DNA from: Plasmopara viticola
Lineage: Eukaryota > Oomycota > Peronosporomycetes > Peronosporales > Peronosporaceae
NCBI GenBank assembly: GCA_001695595.3
Contig: MBPM02000156.1
Location: 1-64,000 of the forward strand
DNA length: 64,000 nt
Reading direction: 5' to 3'
Numbering within the stretch: position 1 is the first letter of the stretch; every line of letters begins with the position of its first letter. Below are positions 36,401 through 45,025 of this stretch, piece by piece. The position numbers and the translations under genes are program-made. The notes beneath the pieces were generated by a model. That model did not search any database. It was given only the letters and a program-made list of their open reading frames with translations, and was not told where the DNA came from.

Positions 36401-36617
36401 TGCTTGCGATGGTAATGATGTAGAAGGTTTTCATATCAGATGTAAAGGCATCCCATCAAAGCTTCTTGAAAATGATACCTACAAAAAATATTTGGAACTC
36501 TATAATGGTGAGGAATTAGAATTTGATTTGAGTGATGTATGTCCAATTAAAATTAATAATAAAACTCAACGTGTAACTACAACGTTAAATTTCAAACGAA
36601 AATTATCATTCAAATAG
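33423..36617 (+). CDS. Protein-primed family B DNA polymerase (pPolB)
   Basis: 1064 residues; replicates the element from a protein primer, as in Polintons and adenoviruses. The 3'-5' exonuclease motifs are present: Exo I FDFET (D426, E428), Exo II HNAGFD (N487, D491), Exo III YCERD (Y613, D617). Polymerase motif A is DAVSLYPS (D701), motif B is K832 to G840 with NSAYG, and motif C is DTDS (929-932). All catalytic residues are intact. The first 400 residues form a separate N-terminal region, whose PCF (C203) and GQH (H283) pair could mark a cysteine-peptidase-like fold, reported for some Polinton polymerases; this is only a suggestion. The integrase gene follows 6 bp downstream. The ATG lies just after a TATATATA tract. 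Confidence 0.97.
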   Translation: MPVSNNLKKAQKTRSDLYKFAKTHNLDVNWKMKTSTMEKVVNTFKQSKVKTIVKTLRKVKLNNDTASLKAVNKTTGKVEMQLNRFERIRKDIVAPADKKLLLHFKGENGSVLKTYHLQDRLINIDNLYITEENQYSSGADIELDIIPTSTVEIEWLNNPKHSRSERKNFFRYLTKANYNLNDFQVYYDDWEENSYKEQRETPCFLFALTQAGVDETIVKSISQTMFNSGATVDFIRKTANAFNLYISVKQYYPKINTGRVDNNISVYGVKTENLIQLGSVGQHLFAIKPTNITKAALDNPKLVEQHQRADFIVKKGKSSFKSNRIKLLDSYEVISYLYHHRETLLDPITQTNVPELLNNNYQKIESLTEVDFNASAFKAIGRVNSNGEKDEMALNVGRAPFKQITKDDEGKGKWVEVNEYNVIYFDFETLVENNEHIPYCVSYCIGRKTESNAIQFSKTKSFYGIGCELKFLSDLPRRSRNLLWAHNAGFDCRFILRHLSYRKNDTNLIECGTKLKQAHGFFYGREIVIKDTMSFIASKLADMPEMFKSSCNDMALEKECFPHKLVCKYNHRLLWPMDLLDYYEEKETLIANATKINACDDKYFDCEKYAIHYCERDVDVLRNCFEAFRKMFIDRFNIDVYRFMSMPSLAYAIQHNEGCFDDCYAMNGNVLAFVRDAIVGGRVMTRDNEKHHIQHKLADFDAVSLYPSGQSELDGYIRGKPKWFQNTIPNNADYYIARVKFESIGKKRHFPLLSFYENGARNFTNDIIGKTMIVGKQALEDIIEFQDVKISIMEGVYWNEGFNNQIVLTIKSLFEERLKLKKEGNPLQNGIKLLMNSAYGKLIQKPIVKQKVLVSDEKSILEYTIKNINKMISRTPITDDLALFEEHKALSEHFSPAHLGVQVLDSSKHIMNTVMCLAEDIDAKIWYQDTDSMHIDYDAVSRLADAFRQKYNKELIGKQMGQFHVDFDLEGSEGNIYAKESIFLGKKSYLDILACDGNDVEGFHIRCKGIPSKLLENDTYKKYLELYNGEELEFDLSDVCPIKINNKTQRVTTTLNFKRKLSFK

Positions 36618-36623
36618 TATAAT

Positions 36624-37718
36624 ATGGACTCTCTACTTACTCAGCTCTATTATGATCCAAAAACGGGATTCATAGGTGCAACTAAGCTATACCAAAAAGC
36701 AAAAGCAATTGATAAAAATATAACGTTAAAACAAGTCAAAGAATGGTATAAGACACAAAGTAGCATTCAACAATATTCAAATCAGAATAAAAAGTATCCC
36801 GAATTCAAAATCACAAGCAATAATCCCAACGAATGGCAAATGGATCTTGCATTCTGGAAGAAGCAACCTATATTGATAACGGTTAATATTAACAGCCGAA
36901 TTGGATACGCAAAATTATTGAAAAACAAACAAGCGGCTACGGTTCAAAAAGCTATCGATCAATTCATTACAGAGCATAAAGTGTCAGCATTGATGTCGGA
37001 TAATGGATCTGAATTCACAAATCAAACGGTCGAAAAGTTTTTTGATAGAAATTCAATTACTCATGCTAATTCTATTCCAGGAGATCATACAGTGCTTGGA
37101 AAGATAGATCGCTTTATTCGAACGATCAAGGCAAGACTAACAAAGATGCAGGATACTATGGGATTTAAGAAGCTTACACAAAAGCTTTTAAATGATGCTA
37201 TCGCTAACTACAACAATACCACTCATTCATCCATAAATGCTACACCAAATGAAATGGAAGGGAGGGTTATTTTTGACGAAATTGAACACAACAAACGAGT
37301 GGTTAAGCAAGTACAAAAAGGCATTCCAACTGGTTCTATTGTACGTTATCGCTTGAATCCGAAGCCATTTGAAAAAGAAGGTGCGAGATTTTCAAAGGCC
37401 GTGTACGAAGTAATTGGATTAGATGGATTAAAGATGCGTATTAAATCAAAGAATAATCATGTCCTATACAAACCAATTAATGACTTGAAAATTGTAAAAG
37501 CAGAACAATCAGAAGCAGCGATTGAAAATAATCAAATCTGGGAGGTTAGCAAGATTGTTGATCATAAAACACTAAAGAATGGTAAGCACAAGTATCTAGT
37601 CAAATGGGTTGGATATGACGACAGCTTCAACACTTGGGAGCCACAAGACAATCTCAGATTGGTTAACAAGAACAGAATGTCAACAGTGGAGAAACAATAT
37701 TGGTCTAAATATAGATGA
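36624..37718 (+). CDS. Retroviral-type integrase (RVE) with C-terminal chromodomain
   Basis: 364 residues. The N-terminus (about 1-60) has the YYDPKTGF and LKQVKEW features typical of Polinton integrases. The RNase-H-fold core has D74 (WQMDLAF), D126 (SDNGSEF) and, exactly 35 residues later, D162 in GKIDRF, where the family normally has Glu. Residues of about 300-350 form a chromodomain (W-E-V-x-K-I-V, Y-L-V-K-W-x-G-Y, N-T-W-E-P), which may read histone marks and direct target choice. It would insert the element with a 6-bp duplication, as seen at both element ends. It starts 6 bp after polB, and its stop overlaps the next ATG (ATGA). Confidence 0.95.
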   Translation: MDSLLTQLYYDPKTGFIGATKLYQKAKAIDKNITLKQVKEWYKTQSSIQQYSNQNKKYPEFKITSNNPNEWQMDLAFWKKQPILITVNINSRIGYAKLLKNKQAATVQKAIDQFITEHKVSALMSDNGSEFTNQTVEKFFDRNSITHANSIPGDHTVLGKIDRFIRTIKARLTKMQDTMGFKKLTQKLLNDAIANYNNTTHSSINATPNEMEGRVIFDEIEHNKRVVKQVQKGIPTGSIVRYRLNPKPFEKEGARFSKAVYEVIGLDGLKMRIKSKNNHVLYKPINDLKIVKAEQSEAAIENNQIWEVSKIVDHKTLKNGKHKYLVKWVGYDDSFNTWEPQDNLRLVNKNRMSTVEKQYWSKYR

Positions 37719-38125
37719 AGAAGATGTGTAAATACATCACCAAAAAACAAACACAATGCACCAGAGAAGCAAAAAAGGGTGATTACTGCACTCAACACCA
37801 TAACATCATTCAAATACAAATGTATAAGAAGGAACTATCTATTATTCATAAGAAGAATAGAATACTCGCTGAGAAAAACAAGGAACTCCAAATATATAAA
37901 CGTCAGATTAACACGATCAACGAATTCGACCTCATCAAGCATCAATTGATTCAAATAAATCCGTATATGAAATTCAAGTATCTAATTGCTGATAGACGGT
38001 ACCAATCTCGCTTAGAGGATGTCTTCAATGTTCCGTTTGATGAAATCGAAAAAAATATAGAAAACTTCTATATGAAAGAAATGACTTATGTCATCCCTAC
38101 ACAAGTAGATACTGGTGATTTATGA
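37715..38125 (+). CDS. Small zinc-knuckle and coiled-coil protein
   Basis: 136 residues. The N-terminus has C5, C15, C25 and H28/H29 in the order C-x9-C-x9-C-x2-H with a G-D-Y-C turn, a probable single zinc site of the kind common in small giant-virus proteins. Residues of about 35-75 are lysine/glutamate-rich and helical (coiled coil likely). The start overlaps the integrase stop by 4 bp (ATGA), and the 3' end overlaps the convergent PX-like gene by 6 bp. Function unknown; a DNA-binding accessory to the integrase is a guess from position. Confidence 0.7.
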   Translation: MKKMCKYITKKQTQCTREAKKGDYCTQHHNIIQIQMYKKELSIIHKKNRILAEKNKELQIYKRQINTINEFDLIKHQLIQINPYMKFKYLIADRRYQSRLEDVFNVPFDEIEKNIENFYMKEMTYVIPTQVDTGDL

Positions 38126-38656
38126 CAATCTGAAAGATCCTCCAGTCTTTCGCATTGAGCGTAGTTTAGCCATCTTAGCTTTCATCTCAGGGGATCCTTT
38201 TTTTGGCATACCAACACCAGTTAAATTCTTTACCTCACCACGAACAGCGTTTACTAAACCAGGCTGCCCAGTATAGGCTCCAAGCGCTTGAGCGCCTTGA
38301 TCAACAACACCAGACACTAATGGTTTAACTACAGGCCAAACATTCTCTTTCAACCAAGGCCATGCTTTATCTTTGATCCAACTCCATAGCGACCCTCCAC
38401 TCATTCCAGAGCCCGTAAGAGCATCTCCATCCATATTTAGCGATGCAGCAATTTCACCTGGTGAAAACACAATTGATACTCCTTTCCCAGCTTGAGCAGC
38501 CTTTTTCCATTTTTTCGCGTTTTCTGGATGAAGGGCTAACTTCTTTGAAGAGCCTTTAATCTGAGAAGCAGTGAACGATACTTTCAATGTCTTTAGAAAC
38601 TTCTTTTTTTGAGCATCTGTTAACTCGTCACAACTGACCGAAACGTAAGAGTTCAT
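38120..38656 (-). CDS. PX-like / pVI-like virion protein candidate
   Basis: 178 residues from the ATG at 38656; the frame stays open further upstream, but that part is AT-rich and low in complexity, so the internal start is preferred. Residues 1-70 contain a basic stretch followed by GKGVSIVFSPGEI. Residues 88-120 form a glycine-bounded, tryptophan-rich segment (SLWSWIKDKAWPWLKENVW) that looks amphipathic. The C-terminus is Lys/Arg-rich with GGSFR. This layout resembles the PX proteins of Polintons and the membrane-active pVI-type cement proteins of adenoviruses, substrates of the adenain protease. Family assignment is by appearance only. Confidence 0.6.
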   Translation of the reverse strand: MNSYVSVSCDELTDAQKKKFLKTLKVSFTASQIKGSSKKLALHPENAKKWKKAAQAGKGVSIVFSPGEIAASLNMDGDALTGSGMSGGSLWSWIKDKAWPWLKENVWPVVKPLVSGVVDQGAQALGAYTGQPGLVNAVRGEVKNLTGVGMPKKGSPEMKAKMAKLRSMRKTGGSFRLS

Positions 38657-38723
38657 ATTTGCATAAAATATGTATATTTCAAGAAATAAAAGGAATTTCA
38701 AAAAATTAAATAAATGTTCAGCT

Positions 38724-38951
38724 CTACAATGCAAATGTCTTGGGTTTTTTATTTTTAGTGGAAGCCCTCGAACCTTCAATTCCTGATCCTTTCATCATAG
38801 TTTTCTCTTTACTCGAACCGTTAGTACTCTCTTTGATCATTAAATGATTTAGTGTTTTTAGTAATCTTTCTTGATTAGTATGAGCAGCTGATTTAATTGA
38901 GTTACCTCTAAGGTTTGGATATCGCACTTTAATAATTTTCGAATGCATCAT
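38724..38951 (-). CDS. Small basic hypothetical protein
   Basis: 75 residues, Lys/Ser-rich, with no recognised motif. It begins with tandem ATG codons and is immediately preceded by the ctttaatata element also found before the penton gene. It sits in the leftward structural gene block between the PX-like and 513-aa genes. A small core or cement protein is possible; coding status is uncertain. Confidence 0.42.
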   Translation of the reverse strand: MMHSKIIKVRYPNLRGNSIKSAAHTNQERLLKTLNHLMIKESTNGSSKEKTMMKGSGIEGSRASTKNKKPKTFAL

Positions 38952-39052
38952 ATATTAAAGCGAAGCTTTTGTTTTAGATCGAAGATCGAAGGGCGCAAGC
39001 ACGAGATCAAGATCTCTTAGCTTGCTAATCCGTCCCGGTATATTAAAGTCAA
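38952..39052. other. Intergenic segment with paired tatattaaag elements
   Basis: The 10-mer tatattaaag occurs at 38951 and again at about 39039, enclosing a GC-richer stretch with a gatcgaa direct repeat. No gene is seen. It may hold a promoter for the leftward small gene. Confidence 0.3.
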
Positions 39053-40594
39053 TCAAAAAGCTCGCCGAATCAATTTTAATTCTCTTTCCAAACGACGATT
39101 ATCATTACCTAAACCACGAGCACCTTGAAGTTTATCGAATTCATGTTTTAGAATGCTTCGACGTCCTTTAACGCCTGCAACACCAAAACCACTCATCGAG
39201 TCAATCGAGAGGGCTCTTTGAAATCGTTTTGGATTGACTGACTTTAGTGTAATATCCTCCGATACAAGACGGTCACCATATTTATCAACAATGTAGTTTA
39301 GCGCTCCAAGCCAGTTTGCATTTTTATCAATACGACTCTTGATAGACGGACTGATTTCCTTCTGTTTCTTACTCATGATTGCTGCGTATTCACCAAGGTA
39401 ATATGTTTTCTTACCTATCTTTGGTCCTTCAAGAAATACCTTCTCATCTGCTAACCAAGGGTTGTCATTGTATAATCTGATAAGAATATCTTTCACTTGA
39501 TTATTACCATCTGATATAACCTTTTCATTTGGATCTACTGGTTGAATATTAGTAATACTGTTTGCGAATGTATTTGACTCAGGATTTTTAAACATCGGTG
39601 ATTGCTTGAATGAGATGTTATTTTGCTTCAAAAATTTGATGTACATATCAAGTGTCGCTTCCCATGAGACTTCTCTGTTGGTTTTCACTCGATCACCATC
39701 AAAAACTTTTAAGTTTCCGTCCATTAATTTCACTCGATAACCTCCATTTACTGGAATATAGCCACCTTGTTGGTTTCTTCCCTTCTTATATGGAATCGGT
39801 AATCTAGTACCTTCTGGAAAGGAATTGTTCATCAAAATATCACGAAGCATTTCATATGCTCCAGACTCAAGGTTGAATCCAAACTGATGCGACGAGCCAA
39901 TAGCAGTATCTTTTGTCTCAATGTCAATAAGATTCAATATGTAATCATACGTTGCAACCCAATCATAGTTATTTAGTGGTTTATTTGCTAACTTACCATT
40001 ATTCACATTGAATAGTTTGCCGTCTGTTCCGATGTATACGTTTTTATCTGGAGTGCCAGAATTTAGAATTGGATTGACCTTTCTTTTGATAATAGTTGGG
40101 TTGATAGTGTATTGATCAAGTATTTTGTCTCGGGCATTCTTTTGAAAGTTGAAATCATTCGCTTCAACTTGCGTTCCAAAGTCGTATGTACTCTGCGAGT
40201 CATCAATATCACTCAACGAATCTTCTTCATCTCCAATGTCATTTAAATCGTACTGACTGTTCACTGTAGTCATGGTCGGTGTTGCTTGCATTCCTGTTGT
40301 AGTCATAGTCGGTGATGCTTGCATTCCTGTAGTAGTCATTGAAGGTGTTGCTTGTATTCCCACCGTTGTCATTTTTGGAGTAGCTTGAGGTCCGGTAGTT
40401 ATTGAAGGCGCTACTTTCTTTAGCAATTGTTGAAGTGTCGAAGTATCTATAGTTTTATCCAGATCAGTAGCCCATTGCGTAAGTTTGTATCGATCATTCT
40501 TAATGCGTGCTAATTGAAGCTCCTCACTGTTCTCTTCAGCGAGTTGCTTCAATTTATTTTTTCGATCACGGAGAGATTTAAAATTCGGAAACAT
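39053..40594 (-). CDS. 513-aa Polinton structural-type protein with four 11-residue repeats
   Basis: Unrecognised, but clearly coding. Residues 1-60 are charged and helical. Residues 68-111 are four near-identical 11-residue repeats built on G-x-Q-A-T/S-P-x-M-T-T-x. An acidic linker follows (about 118-135). The rest is globular, with W-x-A-T/A-x-x-Y/M-I motifs seen three times (WVATYDYIL, WEATLDMYI, WLGALNYIV), suggesting three copies of a small domain. The C-terminus is Arg-rich. It lies directly upstream of the penton gene in the leftward block, and a TATATAATA tract lies about 25 bp before the ATG. An internal virion protein or large PY/PW-type Polinton protein is plausible. Confidence 0.75.
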   Translation of the reverse strand: MFPNFKSLRDRKNKLKQLAEENSEELQLARIKNDRYKLTQWATDLDKTIDTSTLQQLLKKVAPSITTGPQATPKMTTVGIQATPSMTTTGMQASPTMTTTGMQATPTMTTVNSQYDLNDIGDEEDSLSDIDDSQSTYDFGTQVEANDFNFQKNARDKILDQYTINPTIIKRKVNPILNSGTPDKNVYIGTDGKLFNVNNGKLANKPLNNYDWVATYDYILNLIDIETKDTAIGSSHQFGFNLESGAYEMLRDILMNNSFPEGTRLPIPYKKGRNQQGGYIPVNGGYRVKLMDGNLKVFDGDRVKTNREVSWEATLDMYIKFLKQNNISFKQSPMFKNPESNTFANSITNIQPVDPNEKVISDGNNQVKDILIRLYNDNPWLADEKVFLEGPKIGKKTYYLGEYAAIMSKKQKEISPSIKSRIDKNANWLGALNYIVDKYGDRLVSEDITLKSVNPKRFQRALSIDSMSGFGVAGVKGRRSILKHEFDKLQGARGLGNDNRRLERELKLIRRAF

Positions 40595-40618
40595 TTTGAA
40601 GTTCTCTAAGCACAGCTC

Positions 40619-40627
40619 TATATAATA
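40619..40627 (-). promoter_or_regulatory. TATA-like element before the 513-aa gene
   Basis: tatataata, about 25 bp from the ATG at 40594. Confidence 0.4.
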
Positions 40628-40667
40628 TTACAATTATTGTTTTAGTTATTGAAAATAACTTGGGCTC

Positions 40668-41540
40668 CTATGGAGCCTTTCTATCACGAATTAATAGCAT
40701 TATCAATGAATTGGAGTCTTCAAATTTAACATTATTAAAGTCTTGATCAACGATACTCAGAGTAATATTGCTGTATGCTCCATCGTTAATCGAAAGCCAC
40801 TGATATTCAGGTGGCTGAATTGAGATCAACTGACCAATTGATGTCCCTTGAGGACTAAACGAAGTCAGAATATCAGGCGGTGTGCTAACCCGATTGTTAA
40901 TGAGATTACAACGAATTAAATAACTGCTGACGGGATTAACTTGTGGAGAGATATTGCTCAAAAGTACTTGATTTGTTGTTTGAATGCTTGATGGGTACGT
41001 TGCTGGACTGAATCCAATCACATTTGAAAATCCGTTGTTTGAAACAGTGACTCGAGGAGTATTAGTAGTGGTTGGTAATCCAGTTCCGCTTAATGAGTAT
41101 AAACCAGTCGATGGACGTGAATATCCACTTGGGACAGAAGTTGGTGTTGCTAAGCAAGTAATTTCGCATGAATAGTATGTTGCGTTTTCTCTCAGAGCGA
41201 TATACACAACGTTATTACCTTGAGAATCAATCAAGTATGCACCGATACTAACTAACTGAGACTCGATGTAGTTTGATATATCTTCATACGAATAGTATCC
41301 ATTTGGAAGCGTAATGGAAACCGTTTGATAGGTTGCTGCGGTTGGAACTAAAACGCTAAACGTGTTGTTGCTATACAAACTCCCGTTAATATTGAATTGC
41401 GAATTGTACATTTGCAGGCTCGATAAAGCAATTTCTTGATTTTTGAAATTCACGCTTGATCCAGTAAAGTTGAATCTAAATGTATTATTCAAGCCATTGG
41501 AAACAATGTTATTACGATTAAAAATGATAGTGCTCGTCAT
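40668..41540 (-). CDS. Minor capsid (penton) protein, single jelly-roll type
   Basis: 290 residues from the ATG at 41540; a GTG four codons upstream is not favoured. Rich in Ser, Thr and Asn with alternating beta-strand patterns. Landmarks shared with Polinton and polinton-like-virus pentons are YSYEDISNYIE near residue 90, NVIGFSP near 180, a PPD-I-LTSF segment, and the C-terminal strands ending in NSLIMLLIRDRK. It would occupy the five-fold vertices of the icosahedral shell formed with the major capsid protein. It is the middle gene of the leftward block with the packaging ATPase upstream. Confidence 0.85.
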   Translation of the reverse strand: MTSTIIFNRNNIVSNGLNNTFRFNFTGSSVNFKNQEIALSSLQMYNSQFNINGSLYSNNTFSVLVPTAATYQTVSITLPNGYYSYEDISNYIESQLVSIGAYLIDSQGNNVVYIALRENATYYSCEITCLATPTSVPSGYSRPSTGLYSLSGTGLPTTTNTPRVTVSNNGFSNVIGFSPATYPSSIQTTNQVLLSNISPQVNPVSSYLIRCNLINNRVSTPPDILTSFSPQGTSIGQLISIQPPEYQWLSINDGAYSNITLSIVDQDFNNVKFEDSNSLIMLLIRDRKAP

Positions 41541-41554
41541 AATTGTTTCCACTC

Positions 41555-41560
41555 TATATT
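41555..41560 (-). promoter_or_regulatory. ctttaatata promoter-like element before the penton gene
   Basis: tatatt in a ctttaatatagag context, about 15 bp upstream of the ATG; the same core precedes the 75-aa gene, and a cttaatata variant lies before the 129-aa gene. Confidence 0.4.
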
Positions 41561-41601
41561 AAAGCAAAGCTTTTCGCACCAGTATATTGGAGCAAAGATT
41601 T

Positions 41602-42270
41602 TTAATTAAAAACTTCACCTTTAAAGTTCTTCCGAATTTGTTGCTTGACAGAGTCTATAAACAACATCTGTCCCTTTTCAGATGTTGCTTGTTTGTAATA
41701 CCTATAGATATCATCTTCACTTACTCCGGGTAGATTAAAATCTTTCAAAATTAGCTGGAGATCGCGTTTTGAATTTGCTTTTAGAATAGCTATGTATTCA
41801 GAATTCAATCGGATCATTTTATCAGTAGCAAAATAACTATGAGCTATGAAAATTGTTGAAAGTCCTTTGTGTCTTCCTCGAGTAAAGAAATGACTAAATA
41901 AATCTCTCTGAAGCTTCTTATCGTTGGAATAATCATCAATAATAACAAGTTGTAAAGCATTTGGAATCTCTTTGATAGCATCAACACTTGGAGGAGCATC
42001 TGGATCATAAAACGTTACAAACCCTTGTAGTTTCTCTTTGATGTAATCGTATAACTCTTGATCAGGGTTGCGAGCTATAATATGTAAGTGACTATAGACG
42101 TGTGGAGACTCTTTAAGTATATGGAAAGCTAGATTTGATTTACCAGAGAAGCTTGGGCCTAAAACTATCATTCGGAAGAGCTTCTGAATACCAAGCTTTT
42201 CATTTACTCCAAACGATTTCTTTTTAAACTCCTTTGGGAGCATCCCACCAAAATCAGGAATTGAACTCAT
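41602..42270 (-). CDS. A32-like DNA-packaging ATPase (FtsK/HerA superfamily)
   Basis: 222 residues. Walker A is GPSFSGKS (38-45), Walker B is LQLVIIDD (106-113), and a TRGRHKGLST segment (130-139) holds a likely arginine finger and sensor. Length and layout fit Polinton and virophage packaging ATPases, which pump the genome into the preformed capsid. Shares a short AT-rich divergent promoter with the fibre gene. Confidence 0.95.
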   Translation of the reverse strand: MSSIPDFGGMLPKEFKKKSFGVNEKLGIQKLFRMIVLGPSFSGKSNLAFHILKESPHVYSHLHIIARNPDQELYDYIKEKLQGFVTFYDPDAPPSVDAIKEIPNALQLVIIDDYSNDKKLQRDLFSHFFTRGRHKGLSTIFIAHSYFATDKMIRLNSEYIAILKANSKRDLQLILKDFNLPGVSEDDIYRYYKQATSEKGQMLFIDSVKQQIRKNFKGEVFN

Positions 42271-42292
42271 CTTGAAAAGCTAAAATCTGTTG

Positions 42293-42305
42293 GTATATAT
42301 ATAAT
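42293..42305. promoter_or_regulatory. Shared divergent TATA region, ATPase / fibre gene
   Basis: tatatatataata in the 46-bp gap between two outward-facing ATGs (42270 minus, 42317 plus). Confidence 0.5.
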
Positions 42306-42316
42306 AGAATAAAAAT

Positions 42317-45025
42317 ATGCTTCCTTCGAGTTATATATCATCGTTGTACAATCCATTAGACTACATTGGCTCCTTTGGCTATCTAACTATTAGTGTTGGA
42401 GATTTGCGATATAACAAGCGAAACGGTGTAAATTACACTTCGGATTTGTACATTACAGGAAATATCTATCAAAATGGAACAATGATTGATTTGAGTGTGC
42501 TGTCGGGTATTACACCAGGAATTGCTTCTGCTGGTAAATTGATTGCTGTTGATTCAAATAGAGACATCACTAACATTAATAGTCTCTCAGCGTCGCAGTT
42601 AACTGGTACCCTTCAAACTGCAGCTCAACCAAATATCACCTCGCTTGGAACACTATCATCAACACTGAATATTAGTGGATCTACTCCTATAACTTGTAAT
42701 AACTCCCTATCGAGCAGCACATGCTCATTATCTGTTGATTCTGTATCTGGAGATCAGACATTTGGCAGTACAACAGCGAATAAGTTTCATTTGAGAACAA
42801 ATGGAAATAGAAAAATAACGATAGGATCCACAGGTTTAGTTGGCATTAATAATACTGCTCCTGCTAAGCAATTAGATATCATTGGATCAACCGCTTTGAC
42901 AAATGCGCTATATCAAATTAGTGATGGAACAGTTCTATATCAGCAGTGGTTTGATGGGACTCAATGTTGTCTTCAAACATTTAGCAATCATCCGCTAACT
43001 TTTGCCACGAATAATGCATCAGTGCAAATGTCAATTTTAACGAATGGAAATGTAGCTGTTAATAACACATTGACAGCTACGAATATATCCGCTTCAACGT
43101 TATATGGAACGCTTCAAACCGCTGCTCAGCCAAATATTACATCGCTTGGAACTTTAGCGACTCTTACAGCTACAGCAATTACTGGAACGCTTCAAACAGC
43201 TGCTCAGCCCAATATTACCTCGATTGGAACTTTAGCGACTCTTACGGCTACATCAATTACTGGGACACTTCAAACAGCAGCACAACCAAATATTACATCG
43301 ATTGGAACTTTAACATCATTGAATACGGCAGGATTAGTAACCGCTACTTTAACTGCTAATGGGCAATCGTTTAGATCTATAAATGGTACTTCAACATGTG
43401 CTCTGTTTCATTTTAACAATGGGGATGCTTATTTTGGAACATCTACGGCAAACAATTTAGTCTTTCAAACAAGTAATACAGGAAGAATGACAATTAGTTC
43501 ATCAGGTGCAGTATCTGGTATCTCATCATTAAGCGCTACTTCTATTACAGGAACTTTACAAACAGCAGCTCAACCTAATATTACATCTACAGGAGATTTA
43601 ACGCTACCTACGTCATTGACAATTACAAATGGTACTACTCCACTATCAATCAGTAATACAACATCAACGAGTACCTTTCGCTTAACCATTCAAAATAGTG
43701 GTGGTGCTCAAGATATTGGTTCTTTTACAAACCATAGTTTCTTCTTAAATTCAAACAATACAAGACGATTGCAATGTGATCCTGTTGGTAATATTGATAT
43801 TTTAAATCATAATGCAGCTACTGTTGGATTAAAGCTTGGTGGTACATTAATTACATCAAATGCAACAGAGCTTAACTACCTAGATTTAACTACGGGCCCA
43901 GGAACAGCAGAAGCTTCAAAAGCATTAGTATTAGATGCAAGTAGAAATTTAACGAATGTTGGTAAAGTTAATTTTACATCATCAGATGCTACCCAACCTA
44001 CCGGCACTACTAATGCAAGTAATTATGGCTTAAATATCTTATCAACAGTAAATACAAATGGACAGTACAATTCAGCTGCGATTGCATTTAGAAATAGTAA
44101 TGTAGATGGTATGCCTCATGGTGTAATTTTATCTCAACGTACTGCTGCAGCTGCTGGTGACCTAGTATTTTTAACACAATCTGCTACAAACAATGTATCA
44201 GAAACATGTAGAATGTTATCAACTGGAGCATTAGCAGTTAATGCTATAGCTGCTGCTGCCGTAACTGCTTTTGGAAGTGCAAACTATGTTGATGGTTCCT
44301 ACCAGAAAGTATTAGATTTGCAATCAAACAATGTGTCTCCAATAGATTTTTGTATTGAAATTAACTCTGGAACAAACGCAACAAGTACAAATGCGACTTG
44401 GATGGGCAATTTGACTAACAATGATTTACGATTCGGAGTCAATAACTCAACTAAGATGATTCTTGACACAAATGGGCGTTTAGGAGTTGGAACAACATCA
44501 CCGAGTACTACTTTGCATGTTAGTGGAACTGTTTCTAATACATTTAATGTTGGAGGTTCTTTATATTCTACTGGGACATCAACAGCATACACTACAAGTC
44601 AATTGGGCCCCGTTACGGTGAGCGTCGCTGCTATGTTTGGTGGTCCGATTCAGTGTTCATCGATTTATTGTACATCGGATCGGAGATGCAAGGACATTAT
44701 CGACCAAGTAGACACTGATTATTGCGATAAATTTTATGATCTAAACGTTTATGAATACAAATACAAAGGGTCAGATGAAACCATTCCAAAAATTGGTTTT
44801 ATTAGTCAAGACTTGTATGCAGCTGGATACATAAAATTACTCTCAATGACACCAAATGAAAATTTGAAGAAAGTGGGTGAAGATGACATTGAAGGATATC
44901 AGATGAACATTGATTATAGTAAAATTACAGCGATCAACTTCTGTATGATAAAAAAATTATTAGCCTTTACTAAACAGTTAGAAGCTGAATTAAATACTCT
45001 AAAAGCAAAGCTGAAACATAATTGA
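42317..45025 (+). CDS. Fibre-like protein with S74 intramolecular chaperone
   Basis: 902 residues. The long Ser/Thr/Asn-rich stalk contains five GTLQTAAQPNIT-type repeats beginning near residues 97, 264, 290, 316 and 412. Such beta-helical repeats occur in trimeric fibres of giant viruses and phages. The C-terminal domain has the S74 endosialidase-chaperone signature: TSDRRCK (S787 as the self-cleavage serine, D788, K792), then YEYKYKG and IGFISQDL, and a terminal leucine-rich coiled coil. In known S74 proteins this domain trimerises the fibre and cuts itself off. The protein is probably an appendage for host attachment. This fibre is not part of the usual Polinton core set. Confidence 0.88.
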   Translation: MLPSSYISSLYNPLDYIGSFGYLTISVGDLRYNKRNGVNYTSDLYITGNIYQNGTMIDLSVLSGITPGIASAGKLIAVDSNRDITNINSLSASQLTGTLQTAAQPNITSLGTLSSTLNISGSTPITCNNSLSSSTCSLSVDSVSGDQTFGSTTANKFHLRTNGNRKITIGSTGLVGINNTAPAKQLDIIGSTALTNALYQISDGTVLYQQWFDGTQCCLQTFSNHPLTFATNNASVQMSILTNGNVAVNNTLTATNISASTLYGTLQTAAQPNITSLGTLATLTATAITGTLQTAAQPNITSIGTLATLTATSITGTLQTAAQPNITSIGTLTSLNTAGLVTATLTANGQSFRSINGTSTCALFHFNNGDAYFGTSTANNLVFQTSNTGRMTISSSGAVSGISSLSATSITGTLQTAAQPNITSTGDLTLPTSLTITNGTTPLSISNTTSTSTFRLTIQNSGGAQDIGSFTNHSFFLNSNNTRRLQCDPVGNIDILNHNAATVGLKLGGTLITSNATELNYLDLTTGPGTAEASKALVLDASRNLTNVGKVNFTSSDATQPTGTTNASNYGLNILSTVNTNGQYNSAAIAFRNSNVDGMPHGVILSQRTAAAAGDLVFLTQSATNNVSETCRMLSTGALAVNAIAAAAVTAFGSANYVDGSYQKVLDLQSNNVSPIDFCIEINSGTNATSTNATWMGNLTNNDLRFGVNNSTKMILDTNGRLGVGTTSPSTTLHVSGTVSNTFNVGGSLYSTGTSTAYTTSQLGPVTVSVAAMFGGPIQCSSIYCTSDRRCKDIIDQVDTDYCDKFYDLNVYEYKYKGSDETIPKIGFISQDLYAAGYIKLLSMTPNENLKKVGEDDIEGYQMNIDYSKITAINFCMIKKLLAFTKQLEAELNTLKAKLKHN

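Noticed and set aside
36624..37718. Retrovirus or LTR retrotransposon from the integrase and chromodomain
   Set aside because: No reverse transcriptase, gag or LTRs; the neighbours are pPolB and capsid genes, and the ends are inverted repeats with a 6-bp duplication.
38657..38779. Upstream extension of the PX-like gene to 38779
   Set aside because: Adds an AT-rich, low-complexity stretch overlapping the 75-aa frame; the ATG at 38656 gives a normal N-terminus.
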